Assembly (NCBI GenBank): GCA_018398585.1
Contig: JAGTTD010000011.1
Coordinates: 12,381,846-12,445,845, forward strand
Length of the DNA stretch: 64,000 nt
Origin: Simmondsia chinensis
Lineage: Eukaryota > Streptophyta > Magnoliopsida > Caryophyllales > Simmondsiaceae
Reading direction: 5' to 3'
In this document: in pieces, positions 12,301 to 27,300 of the stretch
Layout: every line of letters starts with the position of its first letter
Numbering within the stretch: position 1 is the stretch's first letter
Notes under the pieces: generated by a model
What the model saw: only the letters and a program-made list of their open reading frames with translations
The model's database searches: none
Told to the model about the DNA's origin: nothing
Made by a program: the position numbers and the translations under genes

Positions 12301-15300
12301 TATATGATATGTTATATATGTATATAATAAATATAGTTCATATAAAAAAAATTAATTATTAAAAATAAGGTTTTTTTTAATAAATTTTACATATTAAATA
12401 TTAAAGTTACAAAAATTTTAAGTGTACTTATATTTACAAAACAAATGCATGAAAAGTACTTGTATCATAAATAAATGAGTTAATATATATGTGAGTGCCA
12501 GCCAGCTAGGAGAGAAGACAATAAGAAACCAAAATAATAGTATTATAATACACATTAGATTAAAAAAATACCAATTTTATACTTTTTAGTGATTTCACGG
12601 AGAGGGAGAAAAAGTTGAGAGAGTCGGACTCGAACACAGATGATAAAAAACAAGAGAATGACAGAGTAAGAAAGGGATATCGAAAGAACGAGAGCAAGAG
12701 AGAGAGAGAGAGAGGCACGCCGGGAAGATGGGTCGTTCACTTGGGCCAACAGAGGGAGGCCCACTTGCGATCTTTGGCGTGCCCGCACAACAGGCTGCGT
12801 GCTTTGGGAAGGCCCAAGCCACATCTCTGGAGCGCGCTACAATTTTGGGCTTTGGATGTGGACTATGCTCAACATCTAGACCCATGTAGGCCGCTAGGGC
12901 ACCGGACCCGTGCCTAGGGAGCAGAAGCTTTGGGCTCGGTTGGGCCATTGCTTTGGCCCATCCATTAGGTTGTGAAGAAACTAGGGTTTTAGAGGGTTTT
13001 TCTACTTGATTTCTTTAAGGGTTGGGGGTTTCCAGCCACATTGTTATTTATTTATTATGATGTTCTAGAGTTCTGAGTTATATTAGGATTATGCTAGGTC
13101 TAGTTGCCTACAAATAGGTCTTAGGATTTATTTGTTGGATAGCTTTGATTTTGATGATTTTGAGTTGTTTCTCTGTTTCTCTCTTATTCTCTAGGTGAGA
13201 ATTAAGGAAAGTTGTTGAATCCTTCCCTTTCGTCCTGACAATTTGGCGATTTACATGAGTTGGTATCAAAGTAAAGGCACTATTCCGAGTTACGCCACTG
13301 AGGAGGCGGATGATGGATCTTAGTCTCATTGGATGAGAGATTCAAGCGGACTGAGGAGAAGAAAGAGCGACTGATGCAGAAGATGATAGGATTGGCACTA
13401 GAAGTGTCCGACTTGCAACATTGTCGATCATCCTCCAAGACTTCACCGCCTCGACCTTCATCAAAACCGGTGAGTCATTGCTTTACCACCTACTCAACCC
13501 GAGTGTTGTCACCACCATGGCCTTTTCCTACATCATGTTGCAGCACGAATTCACCAAACTCACCCCTCGTCTACCATAAGCGCATCCCCATACCATGTGC
13601 TCCTTTACTAACACCACCCATCACCCACGACCCAAAATCACCCCTCATCCACCATAAGCGCATCCCAACACCATCCGCAACACCACCGCCGCCACCCACC
13701 ACCCGAAATCACCAAATCACAATGGCTTTAACCATCCATCACAACACCACCACTCTCACGAATTACATTCCACCCACCAAAAAATATAGGATATCATATT
13801 TACCACATTTGAACAGCCTGAACTTGTTTTTTCTTCTCCACCAATCTTTGATGAGCCCATCTGTGATGAGGAGAAAATTGAGAATGGTGAGATCCTTGAT
13901 CCAATTCCATTATCCACAATACCAAACTTGCCCGTCATCCATGAACCACACCTAGTCCAATCTCAACCACCACCATAGCTCCATTAGAAAAAAAATTCAT
14001 CCATTCAACCACCACCGCGAACACCAACACACCCCCACATCGGACACTTTAACACATGAATTGTAGCCCTTTGATTTTCTCCGTGGCCATCTCAATCCAC
14101 CAAAAAGACTAATGTGTTGAATTTGAGGATGAATTCTATTCAAGCGGGCGAGAATAATACAAATAGGGCTGAAAATAGGCCACCCATTACAAACAAAGGA
14201 GAAAACAGGGCCCAAGAGTGGTTAGGACAACAAACGCGCTAAAAAAGGAGCTGCTGCACAACTAAATGGAGACAAAAAAACCAAACCCAGGGAGCAAAGG
14301 GGCCGCTGAGGCTTGGCGCTGGGCAAGGGGCACGCTTGGCATATGAGCTTTCAACTTGGGCCCATGCAGGAAAGCCCAAGTGCAGTCCCTAGGGCGCATC
14401 TGTGCAACCGGCTAGGTAGGCCAAGAAGGCCCACCCGCGGAAGAGCGCGTTGCAACGCTGGGCGCTCGACTTTCGACGTAGATTGCACTAAGCGTCTAGG
14501 CCTATGCACATCAGCTAGGGAATAGAAGCTTTAGGCTATTGCTTTAGCCCAAACATTAGGTTGTGAAGTAATTAGGGTTTATAGGGTTTTTCTACTTAAG
14601 TTCTCTATTGGGGTTAGGGTTTTCAAGTCACATTTTTATCTACTTATTTATTATTATGTTTTAGCATTTATGAGTTTCGTTAGGATTATTCTAGGTTTAG
14701 TTGCCTATAAATAGGCCTCAGGGTTTATTTGTTGGATAGCTTTGATTTTGATGATTTTGAGTTCTTTATTTGTTTCTTTCTCATTCTTTAGGTGAGAATT
14801 AAGATTGAACCTCATCTTTCCCTTTTTTTTTTTTTTTTTCCTTGCTTTAGAATAAGAATTAAGAAAGGCTGTAGAATCCTAGCTTTAATTTTTTTCTCGT
14901 GCTCTATTTGGCAGATTGTGTGCCCTACAATGATAGGGAAAAGACATCTTTGAGCCTCTTTTTTTTTTGTTTTTTTTGGTTTTTTTTTTTTTTTTTTTTG
15001 TTTTTTTTTTTGGGGGGGGGGGGGCGGCTTGTGGCATACGTGTCAGGTAATGGTAGTCCAAAACTTCCTTAGAGAATCTCTAATATGACACTTTTTCTCC
15101 TACTTTTGATTATGTTAGTTGTACACCATAGTATGCTTGATCCTTGTTTCTAGTAGGCAAATTTGTTATGTGATGGGTTCATTCTCACCTTGTTGTTTAC
15201 CTTTCTCAGACAGGGCAGTAGGCCTTATTGGGGAAGATCAAGGACTTAGCTACCATGTCATTGGATGCTTGCACCAAGTCAGAAGGCTTTCACTTATATT

Positions 15301-18300
15301 TGAGGGCTTCAATAACATCATAATATTAGTCTTCAGTTTAATTTTTGGAATTCCAGAAGCTTTGACTTAAAAGAGTTTATGACTTTAGCTATGTCCATCC
15401 TATTCGAGATTGTATTATCTGATTTATAATACATTATTGGGCCTATTTAAAAGAAATACATCTAGCACATTATCTATGATACCTATCTAGTTGCTTGTTT
15501 GATTTATAGGTCGCCAGCCCATTCTATGTTCAGTTTCAGGTTGTGATACTCTCATACGTAACCTCTCTGTTTCTCTCAACAATTGCAATCATAGTAGGGA
15601 CAAGAGCTATAATTCATTACAGTATTCATAGACATATATACATACCTTGATTATTCTTGTGCAGGAAAAGCACCAACGAATATTGATAAATGCAGCTATT
15701 GGAACCCCCGCAGATATGTTTATCAAACAACTCAACCTGAACCTTCTCCAAACTGTCGTATAAACTTACAAAAATTACCATTGACCATAACATGAAAACA
15801 ATATGAAACATACAGAATTCCTGAAGAGGTGAAATTAAGGCTCGGTTTGGTTTCGAGGAAGCATTTTTTCTGTTCCATTTCTACTATATCCTCACATGAA
15901 TTATGGCAATAATCTAAGGCGAAATATTTTCTGTCATATGGGAAAAATTGATTTCTTCTCAAGGAGAACAATTGACATCTCAATCAATTTTACCTAAACA
16001 TCAAAAGACCAAAAGCAAAGCCCATACAAATTTATATAATAAAATTGATTTCAACAATATATTTTTAATAAAGAATCTTTTGAGGAGAAATATTTCCCAA
16101 AAGGAAATTGCCTTCCTTCCAACCAAATTGAGCCTAACTCAAATTATAGCCTATACAAATATGACAACTAGATATTCACCCCTGTGTTGTCCAGGGAGGA
16201 TAAAAAAAAGAAGACACTCACCTCTGAAGACAACATTTACTGCTTGATCCTTGCAACAAGACTTCCAGCATGCACAGTAACTGCCTCGATTTCTCAGTGC
16301 TCTTTGTGATAAACAGGTATGTGAATTTCCCATCAATGTACACCCTGAATACAAGGATGCCTAAGGCATAAATTTGCGATGGAAACACTCAAACAAATAA
16401 CAAAAGAAACTGAAGATGTTGCTAACCAAATTAGCTGAAGCCCCAAACCAACAAAAACCGAGGTCACGTCTTCCAACTTGTGGGAACTTAGAATTGGGCC
16501 ATTTCCTTAAAAACCCCAAAAGGTATAAATTTAGCCAGGAAACTGAAGAATCAAAAGATTAATTCTGCATAAGAATTTGAGCAGAATACTACTGAAAAGA
16601 GATCATACCACAACAAATCTAACCTGACCCATTGACCCTGATATCAGTAAGTAGCACATACAACTTGCTTTCACTGCTAACCAAGACAGCTACCTCCCTG
16701 CAGGTTGAACATTAAGTCTAAAAGAAAAGAGAGAATCATATATGTATGCATAATGCATATACATATGTATGTATGCAGACATGCATGTTGAGGTGTAGCC
16801 AAACCAAATGTTCAAGGAACTACTTATATTTGAAATCGATTAGGGCTCGTGCTCAATTTTCCGGACTCAATAAGGTTAATGAGCCAAGTTCAGATAGGGG
16901 GTGCTCGACTAATTAACATTCATGAATAGTTTGATAAAAACCTGTTAATGGCTCATTAAGAACTCGTTAATGACTCCTCAAAGGGCGAGATTAGCTCAAA
17001 AATGGTCCAATACCCAATAGTAACTCAAAAATCTCGCCTCAACAACGAGCTAAGAAAGATGGCAAGTTCAGCACAAATATGAGCTCAACTCGACACAATA
17101 ACGAGTTCGACACAAGTCAAATAGGCTAACAGGTAAAGTCAAGTTCAGCATCAAACACAATAAAATCTTATTGAACTGAGCTCAGACAAAGATTCGAAAG
17201 CTCAGGTCAAAATCGAGCTTCATAAGGCTTATTGAGCTCGAGTTCAAACGAGTGTTGGCCTCGACTTAGCTAATTTACTCCCCTATATGCATGCATGCAT
17301 GTATACATACGTACATACATACTTACATATATAGTATATGTATATATACAGATTTGGTTGAAGTGGGAGAAGGGATGCATGCATGTATACATACATACAT
17401 ATATAGACATATATATGTATATATACACATTTGGTTGAAATGGGAGAAGGGAGTGATGTCAGGTGGAATGAAGATGATGTCAACAACGAAATAAATGGTC
17501 CAGAATGTTCCCTCTCACTCTGACCCTCTTATAGGAGTCAATGCCTTAATGGTCCACGATCATGGTTATCAAGACTTCTTTTTTTTTTGGCCTGGCTGAG
17601 GTAAGACACACAGAGGAAGTAGGAAAAGAATAGTTATGTTTCATTACAATACAATTGATGACATGGTGAAAAGGATTAGAATCCAAAGTAGATAATGATA
17701 CATAAAGATGGAAGCTAAAACTACAAAATTGTGGCAGTAAAGCGCTTAAAAGAGGAGCATGATGCTCTACGATTTGCTCATTTTTTATTTCATAAAATAT
17801 TCTCACAGGAAGAAAGATAATTTTCTACTAGGGGTAGAAGTCAAGAAGAGATACCATCAGGGAACTGCAGCTAAAACAGCCTAGATCCAAATGCACAAAA
17901 GTCTTACAAGCGGATATGGATTAGCATCACATAGCAGAAGTAGCAGTTCTGCAACTATTCAAAAGAAAGAGCATTCAGTGACTTTCACATTACAGTCAAT
18001 GAATGCAGCCTGTAATTTGCCTCAAGTTATGACCATAAGATGTTATCAAGCTCCTTTCTCAGTTACGTGTTCCATCATCATGCCCACATAATCCTGCATT
18101 TGCTTCAACTCTTTCATTTTTTTATTCTTCCAATGTTCCCCCCTCTTGGAAAGCTAATATAACAGGTTGAACTTTAGCCCTATTTAAAAGATGCAGAAAT
18201 TACATATTTCAAAAAAATAAATCTAGTATTCAGCTATATCCATGTCAAAACCCAGAAAAAAAAAATGCTGTTTCTTTTTTTCTTTACCAATGCAGGAGAA

Positions 18301-21300
18301 GTAAATTTGATTAATTGAAGAGAGGAGCAATCCCATTACTATACATGCATGTTTGAATTAAAAGCCTTCAGTGATCTCAAAGATGATTCAATTCCTATGG
18401 TGATGACAAGGGCTAGTGATAATTGCTTCACTTACGGTCATTTCCTTTACAACGTAAACATACAATCCTAAGAAAAAAAATGGAAAGGAAAAATAAAAAC
18501 AGATGCTAGATTGGTTATTCTGAAAACCCCTTTAATGGGTCTTCCTGTCAAGTTTCAAATTCTTCAACCCACTTGCTTTGACTTATACGAACTCATGAAA
18601 TAGCAGTACCTCAAGCGTCACTGTTCAGAGTGAGACTAATGCATCCATAAAACAGTGTTACGCATATTTTTTTCTGCAGAGAGAATCAAACAAGCAAACT
18701 TCACCGTCCCCAACGTAACAAGATATTTTAGCATTCAATTCTGTTGTGACAACTGCAACTTAACTCATAACAAAAGTCTATTCTTGATATGCAGTCTTAC
18801 CCAACTAATTACTTACCTAAGTCCAGCTAATATCACCACATTTCAAGAACTTGCATCACTATTCCTTTGCAGCATGTGTGGGACACATAAATTCCAATTA
18901 TGCATCTCTATTCATGATACTTTGAAATAATTTTCACTATGTCCCTTTGAACTAAAGCCATAAACTATGTTATCCGTCCCTTCCAGCAGATCTCCACAAG
19001 TCCACATCAACCTCTAGTCATTGAGCATCAGAAAAGTATAATGGAACTCCATTTGCTTCTAGTTCAAAAGATCCCAAGTTCATATGGGATATTCTATTGA
19101 CGTATATCCACTACGAATAGCCATTTCCTAAGGAGAGGTGAGATCGCCAGTTCAACCAGTTCTCCACAATACTTCTTCTAAATAGTCTCTTGATATATTT
19201 TCGTTGTCCAACCATTATTCTACGTGGGAAGAATCACAATATAATTTAGGATTCTGAAGGCATTTATTCTAATTTAAGCAGTTAATAACATGCAAAGCTA
19301 AACAGTTACGATGACACAATTGAAGTGCGCCATAGCTTATGCAAGAGTTCTCTCTGTGAGCCACCAAGATACTCCCCATTATTAGGGATAGATGTAGTTT
19401 ACCTTTGCCCCAAAAGACTGCTAGGTAGCCATGTGTAGGTACTTCCATGAAGCTGAAAAAGGTAAGATGGACAAACCAGGTGCCTCTAATTCTTTTGATT
19501 TTTCTCCAGATTTCATCTAAACTTCGTATGAAGTTGTGACATGAATTATATTATGGGTGCGATACTAGGGTCCCATCAACATTAAGCCAAAAGATTAGTC
19601 TAAGACTCTTGGATGTCCTCTCCTTAAATGCAAAGGAAATTAAGGTACCTCAAGTCTGCTCAAGAACTCCTTAGGCTGTCGTAAAATCCAAAAGTTATGG
19701 TCCTTTTTTAAAAAGAGGGAAGAAAAATCTAAAAAAAGGAGCCAGAAGCAGTGTAGCCAATCAACATCGTGAAAAATGAAAAGCCAGAGAACCACTCCCC
19801 TAACACTTCAAATAGCAGGGGAAAGATAATGTCACAACTAAGAATGATGAGAAGGGAGGGGATTGTCAATAAAAAAACACTAATGTTTGAACGCGCCCAT
19901 TTCCCCCCTTTCTTTGCTAAACAGTAATATTAGAGAAACTAGATCCCTGTTTAGAATTGAAAACAATTTTCATTTTCCATTTCTGATCTTCTTTTCTCCA
20001 TTCCAACATATAACAAAAAATACAGAATGCGTTCAAGTAGTCTCAATTTTCCAATTATCTAATTGAAAATTAATACGCATCAATTATACTGTGAACTGAA
20101 TATCCGATAATTTGAACAAGCCTGATCTGGATGACTAGGATAACCAATCCAAAAATGACCAATAGAAGTACATCCAAGCCGCAAAAATCCAGATGTCAGT
20201 TCAGGTAGAAATACTACTTCGGGATTTTTTCAGGTTATAAATTTGGATATTGGACACCATCTACTTATATGCACAAATTATACTAGGCATTGGTTTAAAT
20301 TTCAAATGGTTTCACAATTTCAAAGTGCAATGACTAGTTCAACCATATCCAATCCGTGAAAATTCGAATATCACTTTGAGTACAAATGTCACTTTGAGAT
20401 ATAAAATTTTAAAGTGCATGATGTGAGAGAGTTGAGTGAGAGAAAGAGAAAAGAAAAAACAATGGTAGAGTGCATAAAAAGAAAGAAAGGGTGTTGAGAA
20501 TAAGAGGGAACAGAAACAAGAAAATTGTAGAAATCAAGGAGGAAAATTCTGAAAAATAGTTTAAACTGTTCTCCAAATAAGTAGGGAAAACTACAAAATA
20601 GTTTTCCAACTTCTCAATTGGAAAACTAGGGGTTTGAACAACTTTTTCAGTTTTCCAGGAAGGTTCTTCAAAAAAAAAAAAAAAAAAAACTCGAAAACTC
20701 TCTATGTTTAAGTGACCCTTCCTCCATAAGTATGCACCTAATTCATAATCCTAAACAACTTCTGTTTGAGTCCTTTGAAGACAAGTCATTATATCTCCCG
20801 AGAGGTAATAACGTTACATCCTCAGCTCGCAAGTTACAACCCATTCTTCTCTATAGACACGAATGAGAAAAGAAAAATAAAACACGTCAGTGTACTTGAA
20901 CCAAATACTTATTGAGGTGAAAATAGCATTATCCTAAACATAGACCTATCTTGGCTATAACCTAGGTGAGATAGAAGTTAGATGAGAAGAGAAGTAAAGG
21001 GAGATGAGAATATCTCAAAGAGATGTGCATTTCATCCAATGAATATGAATCTTACAAGAACATCATTATTTATACTCTTTACAAGACATAAGCTTTAAAC
21101 AATGAATCTAGACAATTACTAACATAAGCACCGACTCAATCAGCCGCCAAAATGGACCAAACTAACCGCCAAGACCACCAGCTCCTGCTAAAACCATTTG
21201 AACCACTAAAAACACCTTCGAGCTATGACATTACCCTCCCCTGGAACTCATTCTTGTCTCAAGAATGAAAGGAAGGAAATTGAGACTTCAAGAACCACCA

Positions 21301-24300
21301 ATTCTCCCAAGACGCATTCTCCTTGCCCAAATTATCCCACTGAATCAAGACTTGATCCACATCCATGCCTTGTTGCTGCACGACCCTTCTACCCAGAACA
21401 GCTACTGGTTCCTGCAGGACAACAGCTTGGACTGAAGCTAACAACGGTTCTGTTGCACAAACTGACTCCTTAGCCACATGTTTCTTGAGCAGAGAAATGT
21501 GGAACACAAGATGTACTAGACTATCCGGAGGAAGCTCAAGCTTATAAGCCAATGTCATAGCCCGAAGGTGTTTTTAGTGGTTCAAATGGTTTTAGCGGGA
21601 AGTTAGATGAGCTAGTGGTCTTGGCGGTTAGTTTGGTCTATTTTGGCGGCTGATTGAGTCAGTGCTTATGTTAGTAATTGTCTAGATTCATTGTTTGAAG
21701 CTTATGTCTTGTAAAGAGTATAAATAATGATGTTCTTGTAAGATTCATATTCATTGAATGAAATACACATCTCTTTGAGATATTCTCTATTTTCTCATCT
21801 CCCTTCACTTCTCTTCTCATCTAACTTCTATCTCACCTAGGTTATAGCCAAGATTCTACTTGAACTATAACATTTGGTATTAGAGCCTCGCGTTCTTGAT
21901 TGATTGAATTCAAATTGAGTTCAATTCGATCGAATTGCAAGAATTTTAGTCTTGATCGTGCCGAATTTTAAGCTTGAAGCTGAAATCTGGCTAGACGCAA
22001 GCGATCCTATCATATGGCTGGTGGACCCAAAACTCGTGCCAATGCTGCTCAAAATGCAGCTGCTAATGTAGCTGGAAATCCTCCTACATATGCTGTAGCA
22101 ATTACTGGTGCTGATGGTGGAGTCAATCAAAATGATCGCTTCGATCAGATGATGGCTATGATGCAAAACATGATGAATATTATGCGTCATGACATGGAGC
22201 AGCGGTTTGAGACTCAAGCTCAACACATTTCTCAGCGATTATCGCAGCAGATGTCTAATTTCCAGCAGAACATTGAGAGACAGCAACAGCCTCCTGGTAC
22301 AGGCATACTCCAGCCACCTGGCCAGCAAGTAAGGCCTCCAGATCCGAGGCCAGCACCTGCTGATAGCAGTGAACGTACTTCTAGCTCGAGGAGCAGCAAT
22401 TTCAAACAACCTCGGGTAGATTTGGAGCCTTTTGATGGTACATTGCCTCAATCTTGGGTGAGAAAACGTGAAAGATACTTCCGTTTTTACAATATTGAAG
22501 AACATGAGAAAGTTGAACTAGCTACAGTTTACTTGCATGGGGAGCTGGAGGTTTGGTATTACAGTTTGATGAGGAGCAACCCTGCAATATCTTGGACTAA
22601 ATTTGCAAATGAATTGTGTGATCGATATGGTGATGAAGATGTGAGTGAGGTGGTGGATAATTTCAACAAAGTAACTCAGGTTTCATCAGTGAAGGATTAT
22701 ATGACACGCTTTGAGGGACTGAGAACTAGAATGCTCAGTGTTTATCTAGACGCTCCTGAGGCATATTATGTCTCTAGTTTTGTGAGTGGACTCAAGCCTA
22801 AGATCAAGCACATGGTGAATTCTACTAATTCTTCCAAAGGAAAGGCTGTTGGAACTGTTAATTCCTCATCAAGGCCTTTTCAAACTTCCAATAAAGGGAG
22901 CAGTAACGAAGAAAGAAAGCCTCTGAAGCTATGCTATAAATGCAATCAGAGATATTTCTTTGGGCACAAGTGTGATCCCAAGTTCCTTATGGTAGCTTTT
23001 GGTATTGAGGCTGCTGACGATGAGGAAACGGGTGTTGATATGGAGGCCATGGAAAACACTGAGGGATAGGAAGGAGAGTCTGAAGAGGAGAATGGTGTAG
23101 AGATCTCAATGAAGGCCTTAACTGGAAATGGTGCTCACAACAACATCAGGATCAAAGGAAGAATGGGACAAAGGGAATTATTGATACTCATTGATAGTGA
23201 TCGTACACATAGCTTCGTGGATCCTCAAGTGGTTAGAGTTATGGGGCAAGAGTTGATTAAGACCAATACTTTGTCTGTCACCGCAACTGATGGCAATTCT
23301 ATCTTGACTCATACAAAGTGTAAGGGGTTTAGCTGGAAGATGCAAGTGCATAAGTTTGAATATGATTTTAGAATGTTGAGATTGGGCGGCTGTGACATGG
23401 TATTGGGGGTCAATTGGATGAGAACTTTTAGCCCAATTCTCTTTGATTTTGCTCAGCTTGTTGTGTCTTTTGAGAGGAAGGGAGAACAAATTCAATTGAA
23501 GGGCATTGTTGAGCAGGGACAACTTCAGTTGATGGAAGGTAAAGGCCTACAAAAGTTGCTCAAGAAAGGGGCTTATCAGTGGATGGGACAACTTTACTCC
23601 ATCACAGCTGCTGCTGAGGTGCCATAGGAGGATTTTGATTCTGTTCTGGACTCCCTGCTGCAAGAATACAGTGACATATTTGAGCAGCCTGTAGTGTTAC
23701 CTCCTAGAAGGAGTTTTGATCATGCTATTCCTTTGAAAGAAGGATCCAATCCGGTAAACTCACGTCCATACAAGTATCCTCACTCCTAGAAGAATGAGAT
23801 AAAAAAACAGGTGGAGGAGTTGCTTCAAACAAAGTTCATAAGACACAGCCATAGTCCATTTGCCTCTCCTATAATCTTGGTAAAGAAGGATGGATCTTCT
23901 AGAATGTGCATTGACTACCGGCAACTCAATGCAATGACAATTAAGGATAAGTTTCCTATACCTATCATTGATGATCTTTTGGATGAACTTCATATTCTTG
24001 GTACTACTCCAAGTTGGACTTGAGGCAAGGGTACTACCAGATTCGAGTTCAAGAGCAGGACATTCCTAAGACAACTTTTAGAACTCACCACGATCACTAT
24101 GAGTTTGTCGTGATGCCCTTTGGTCTGTCCAATCCTCCTGCTACATTCCAAGCTTTGAAGAACGCAGTATTTAAGCCTTACTTGAGGAAGTTTGTGTTAG
24201 TGTTCTTTGACGATATTCTGGTTTATAGCCATACATTGCAGGAGCACTTGACTCATTTGGAGAAGGTATTTCAAGTCATGAGGCAGCACAAACTATTTGC

Positions 24301-27300
24301 CAAATTAACCAAGTGTACTTCTGCCAAGAATCAAGTGGAGTATTTGAATCATATTGTCACTGGTAAGGGGGTTGCAACAGACCCAAACAAGATCAAGGCC
24401 ATGGAAGATTGGCCTGAGCCAAAATCAGTTAAACAATTGGGAGGATTCTTGGGTTTAACTGGTTATTATCGAAGGTTCATAGCTGGATATGGGTTGATAG
24501 CTCAACCTTTGACAGGTTTGCTGAAGGACTCTTTTCTTTGGAGTGATTCCGCAAGAGAAGCTTTCAATTAACCCAAGAAGTCCATGGTTTCAGCCCCAGT
24601 CCTAGTGATGCCAAATTTTGATCTTCCCTTTGTATTGGAAACTAATGCAAGTAGCAGTGGAATTGGAGCAATTCTCTCACAAAATGGAAGGCCATTGGCT
24701 TATCTCAGTCAAGCTTTGGGTCCCAAGAACTAGAAGCTGTCAATTTATGAAAAGGAATACATGGCAATTCTTCTAGCAGTGCAAAAGTAGAGGCATTACT
24801 TGGAAGGGCACCATTTTTTGATTAAAACTGATCATCAAAGCCTCAAGTCTCTGCTTGAAAACGAATCTCTACCGGAGTGCAGAGGAAAGGTCTAATGAAG
24901 ATGCTTGGATTGGACTACACTATTGAGTATGGGAAAGGGGCAGAAAATCCAGTGGCAAATGCTTTATCCTGGAGGCAAGAGGAGGATATAGGGGAAGCTA
25001 CCTATGCTGCCGTGACTTTAGTAGTCCCTTTGTGGATGAACGAAGTTATTAAGTCATATGAGAATGATGAGTATGCTCAGAAGTATGTTATTTCCAGCTG
25101 TATTCAGCTTGAGAATGCAGAGAAGAATGAAGAGGTGACTATTAAGCAATGCATTGTGCGAGTTGAAGGAAAGATTTACATTGGCACTAGCACAGGACTC
25201 AGAAGGCAGATCTTGGAAGCTTCGCATGATTCTCCTTGGGGAGGACATTCAGGCAGAGATGGTACTTTAGGGTCAAACAATACTTCTATTGGCTTGGTAT
25301 GAAGAGGGAAGTGCAAGAATATGTCCTGCAGTGTGAGGTTTGCCAGCAGATCAAGGTAGAGCATACGCCTTACAAAGGATTGTTACAACCTTTAGTTGTT
25401 CCAGAAGGGGCTTGGACCCATATCAGCATGGATTTCATTGAAGGATTGCCAAAATCCGAGGGTAAGGAGATAATTTGGGTGATTGTGGATTGATTCACCA
25501 AGTTTGGGCATTTCATTGCTCTCTCCCATCCCATTTCAGTAGAGAAGTTAGCAAGGCTCTTCTTGGATCATGTTTATAAGTTACATGGACTTCCTCAATC
25601 AATAGTTTCTGATCGAGACAGGTTGTTTACTAGTAACTTTTGGAGTGAATTGTTCTCATTACTGAACCACCTTGTCCTTGAGCTCCTCTTATCATCCCCA
25701 ATCACACGGGCAAACAGAAAGGGTAAATCAGTGTATAGAACAGTATTTGCGGGGAATGACTTTTTTGCATCCTAAGGGTTGGAATAGGTGGTTGACGACA
25801 CTTGCGGAGTATTGGTACAATACTCATTCTCATGCTTCCTTAGGCACTTCTCCATTTAAGGCCCTATATGGGTATGATCCTCCATCACCTTTGGTGTGTC
25901 AAGGACTGACTTCTCATGTGGATGCTGTCAATGAACTTCTGAATCAGAGAAAACAATTAGTTCAGTAGCTTAAAGATAATCTCCAGGTTGCACAAGCTCG
26001 AATGAAGTATTATGCTGACAAGGGGAAAGTTGATAGAAGTTTTGCAGTTGGAGATTTGGAGTACTGAAGTTACAGCCCTACAGGTAGAACTCAGTTGCAA
26101 TGTGTAAGAATGTTAAGTTGTGGGCCAGGTACTTTGGACCTTACAAGGTCTTGGAAAAGATTGGTAGAGTGGCTTATAAGCTTGAGCTTCCTCCGGATAG
26201 TCTAGTACATCCTGTGTTCCACATTTCTCTGCTCAAGAAACATGTGGCTAAGGGGTCAGTTTGTGCAACAGAACCGTTGTTAGCTTCAGTCCAAGCTGTT
26301 GTCCTGCAGGAACCAGTAGCTGTTCTGGGTAGAAGGGCCGTGCAGCAGCAAGGCGTGGATGTGGATCAAGTCTTGATTCAGTGGGCTAATTTGGGCAAGG
26401 AGAATGTATCTTGGGAGAATTGGTGGTTCTTGAAGTCTTAATTTCCTTCCTTTCATTCTTCAAATAGCGCTAGGTTGAGCTATATAATTCAAAGAGTATG
26501 AATAAAATTGAGGGTTCCCCTTTTTATTTCTCTCTGGATTGAGAGTTCTTCGGTATCCTTGTCCTAGCCAACCCGGGTGGTGAAAACCAGCTACCTACTC
26601 TGTATCCTTGGCCTAGCCTACCAAGGTGGTGAATTTGGCTATCTGTATCCTTGACTTAGCCTATCAAGGTGGTGAATTTGGCTACACTATATAGTGGGGT
26701 TTTTAACCTCGCCAAGATCAACAACCTATCAATCGCCGTGGGGGGGTTTCTAACCTCCCCATAATCAGTACATATCAGTTTTCCCCCGTATGTTCCTACA
26801 TCAATGTGCAATGAAAGCAAAAGGCCAAGACTAGTTTCATCGCTCCTTAAAACATAAGATGCACAGAAAAACTTATACAGCGCCCCTTTGGTGACAAAAA
26901 ATGATTTTAACCTCAGTAAGGGACAAATTCAATCAGATAAGGGAAAGTTTTCAACAGAAAATCTGTTGCACATAGGTAAGATAGAAGGAATTTGTCATAA
27001 TTTTCTGCAAGTCCCATTAAGGCATACATCTCATAAGTGCTCCAAATGATCCATGTATGTCTCCAACAATTTGGTTCTTCATTTTACCTATAAACATTAG
27101 AATGTGCGGCTACTCCTACAATTGAAAAATATATTCGGCTCAATTAGAACCTAATATACTAAACAATATTCACTTCATCTTTCCTCTTGGTACTCTTTCA
27201 GACATAGAAAGGGGAACAAAAGGAGATTTTTAATTTCATCAAAATAGAAGAAAGAATAACAAAGAACATTGGAAAGAAACACATATTCGAACACAAAAGA

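Noticed and set aside
12555..12948. Overlapping open frames on both strands in LTR A of E2
   Set aside because: Both strands are open because of a (GA)n tract and high GC. They lie within an LTR and have no domain.
23040..23070. Treating gag and protease of E3 as one intact readthrough protein
   Set aside because: The TAG is followed by many further stops and frameshifts in pol, so the element is simply decayed.
26551..26690. CRISPR-like or regulatory repeat array
   Set aside because: It has three imperfect tandem copies without unique spacers in plant nuclear DNA. It is more like LTR debris.
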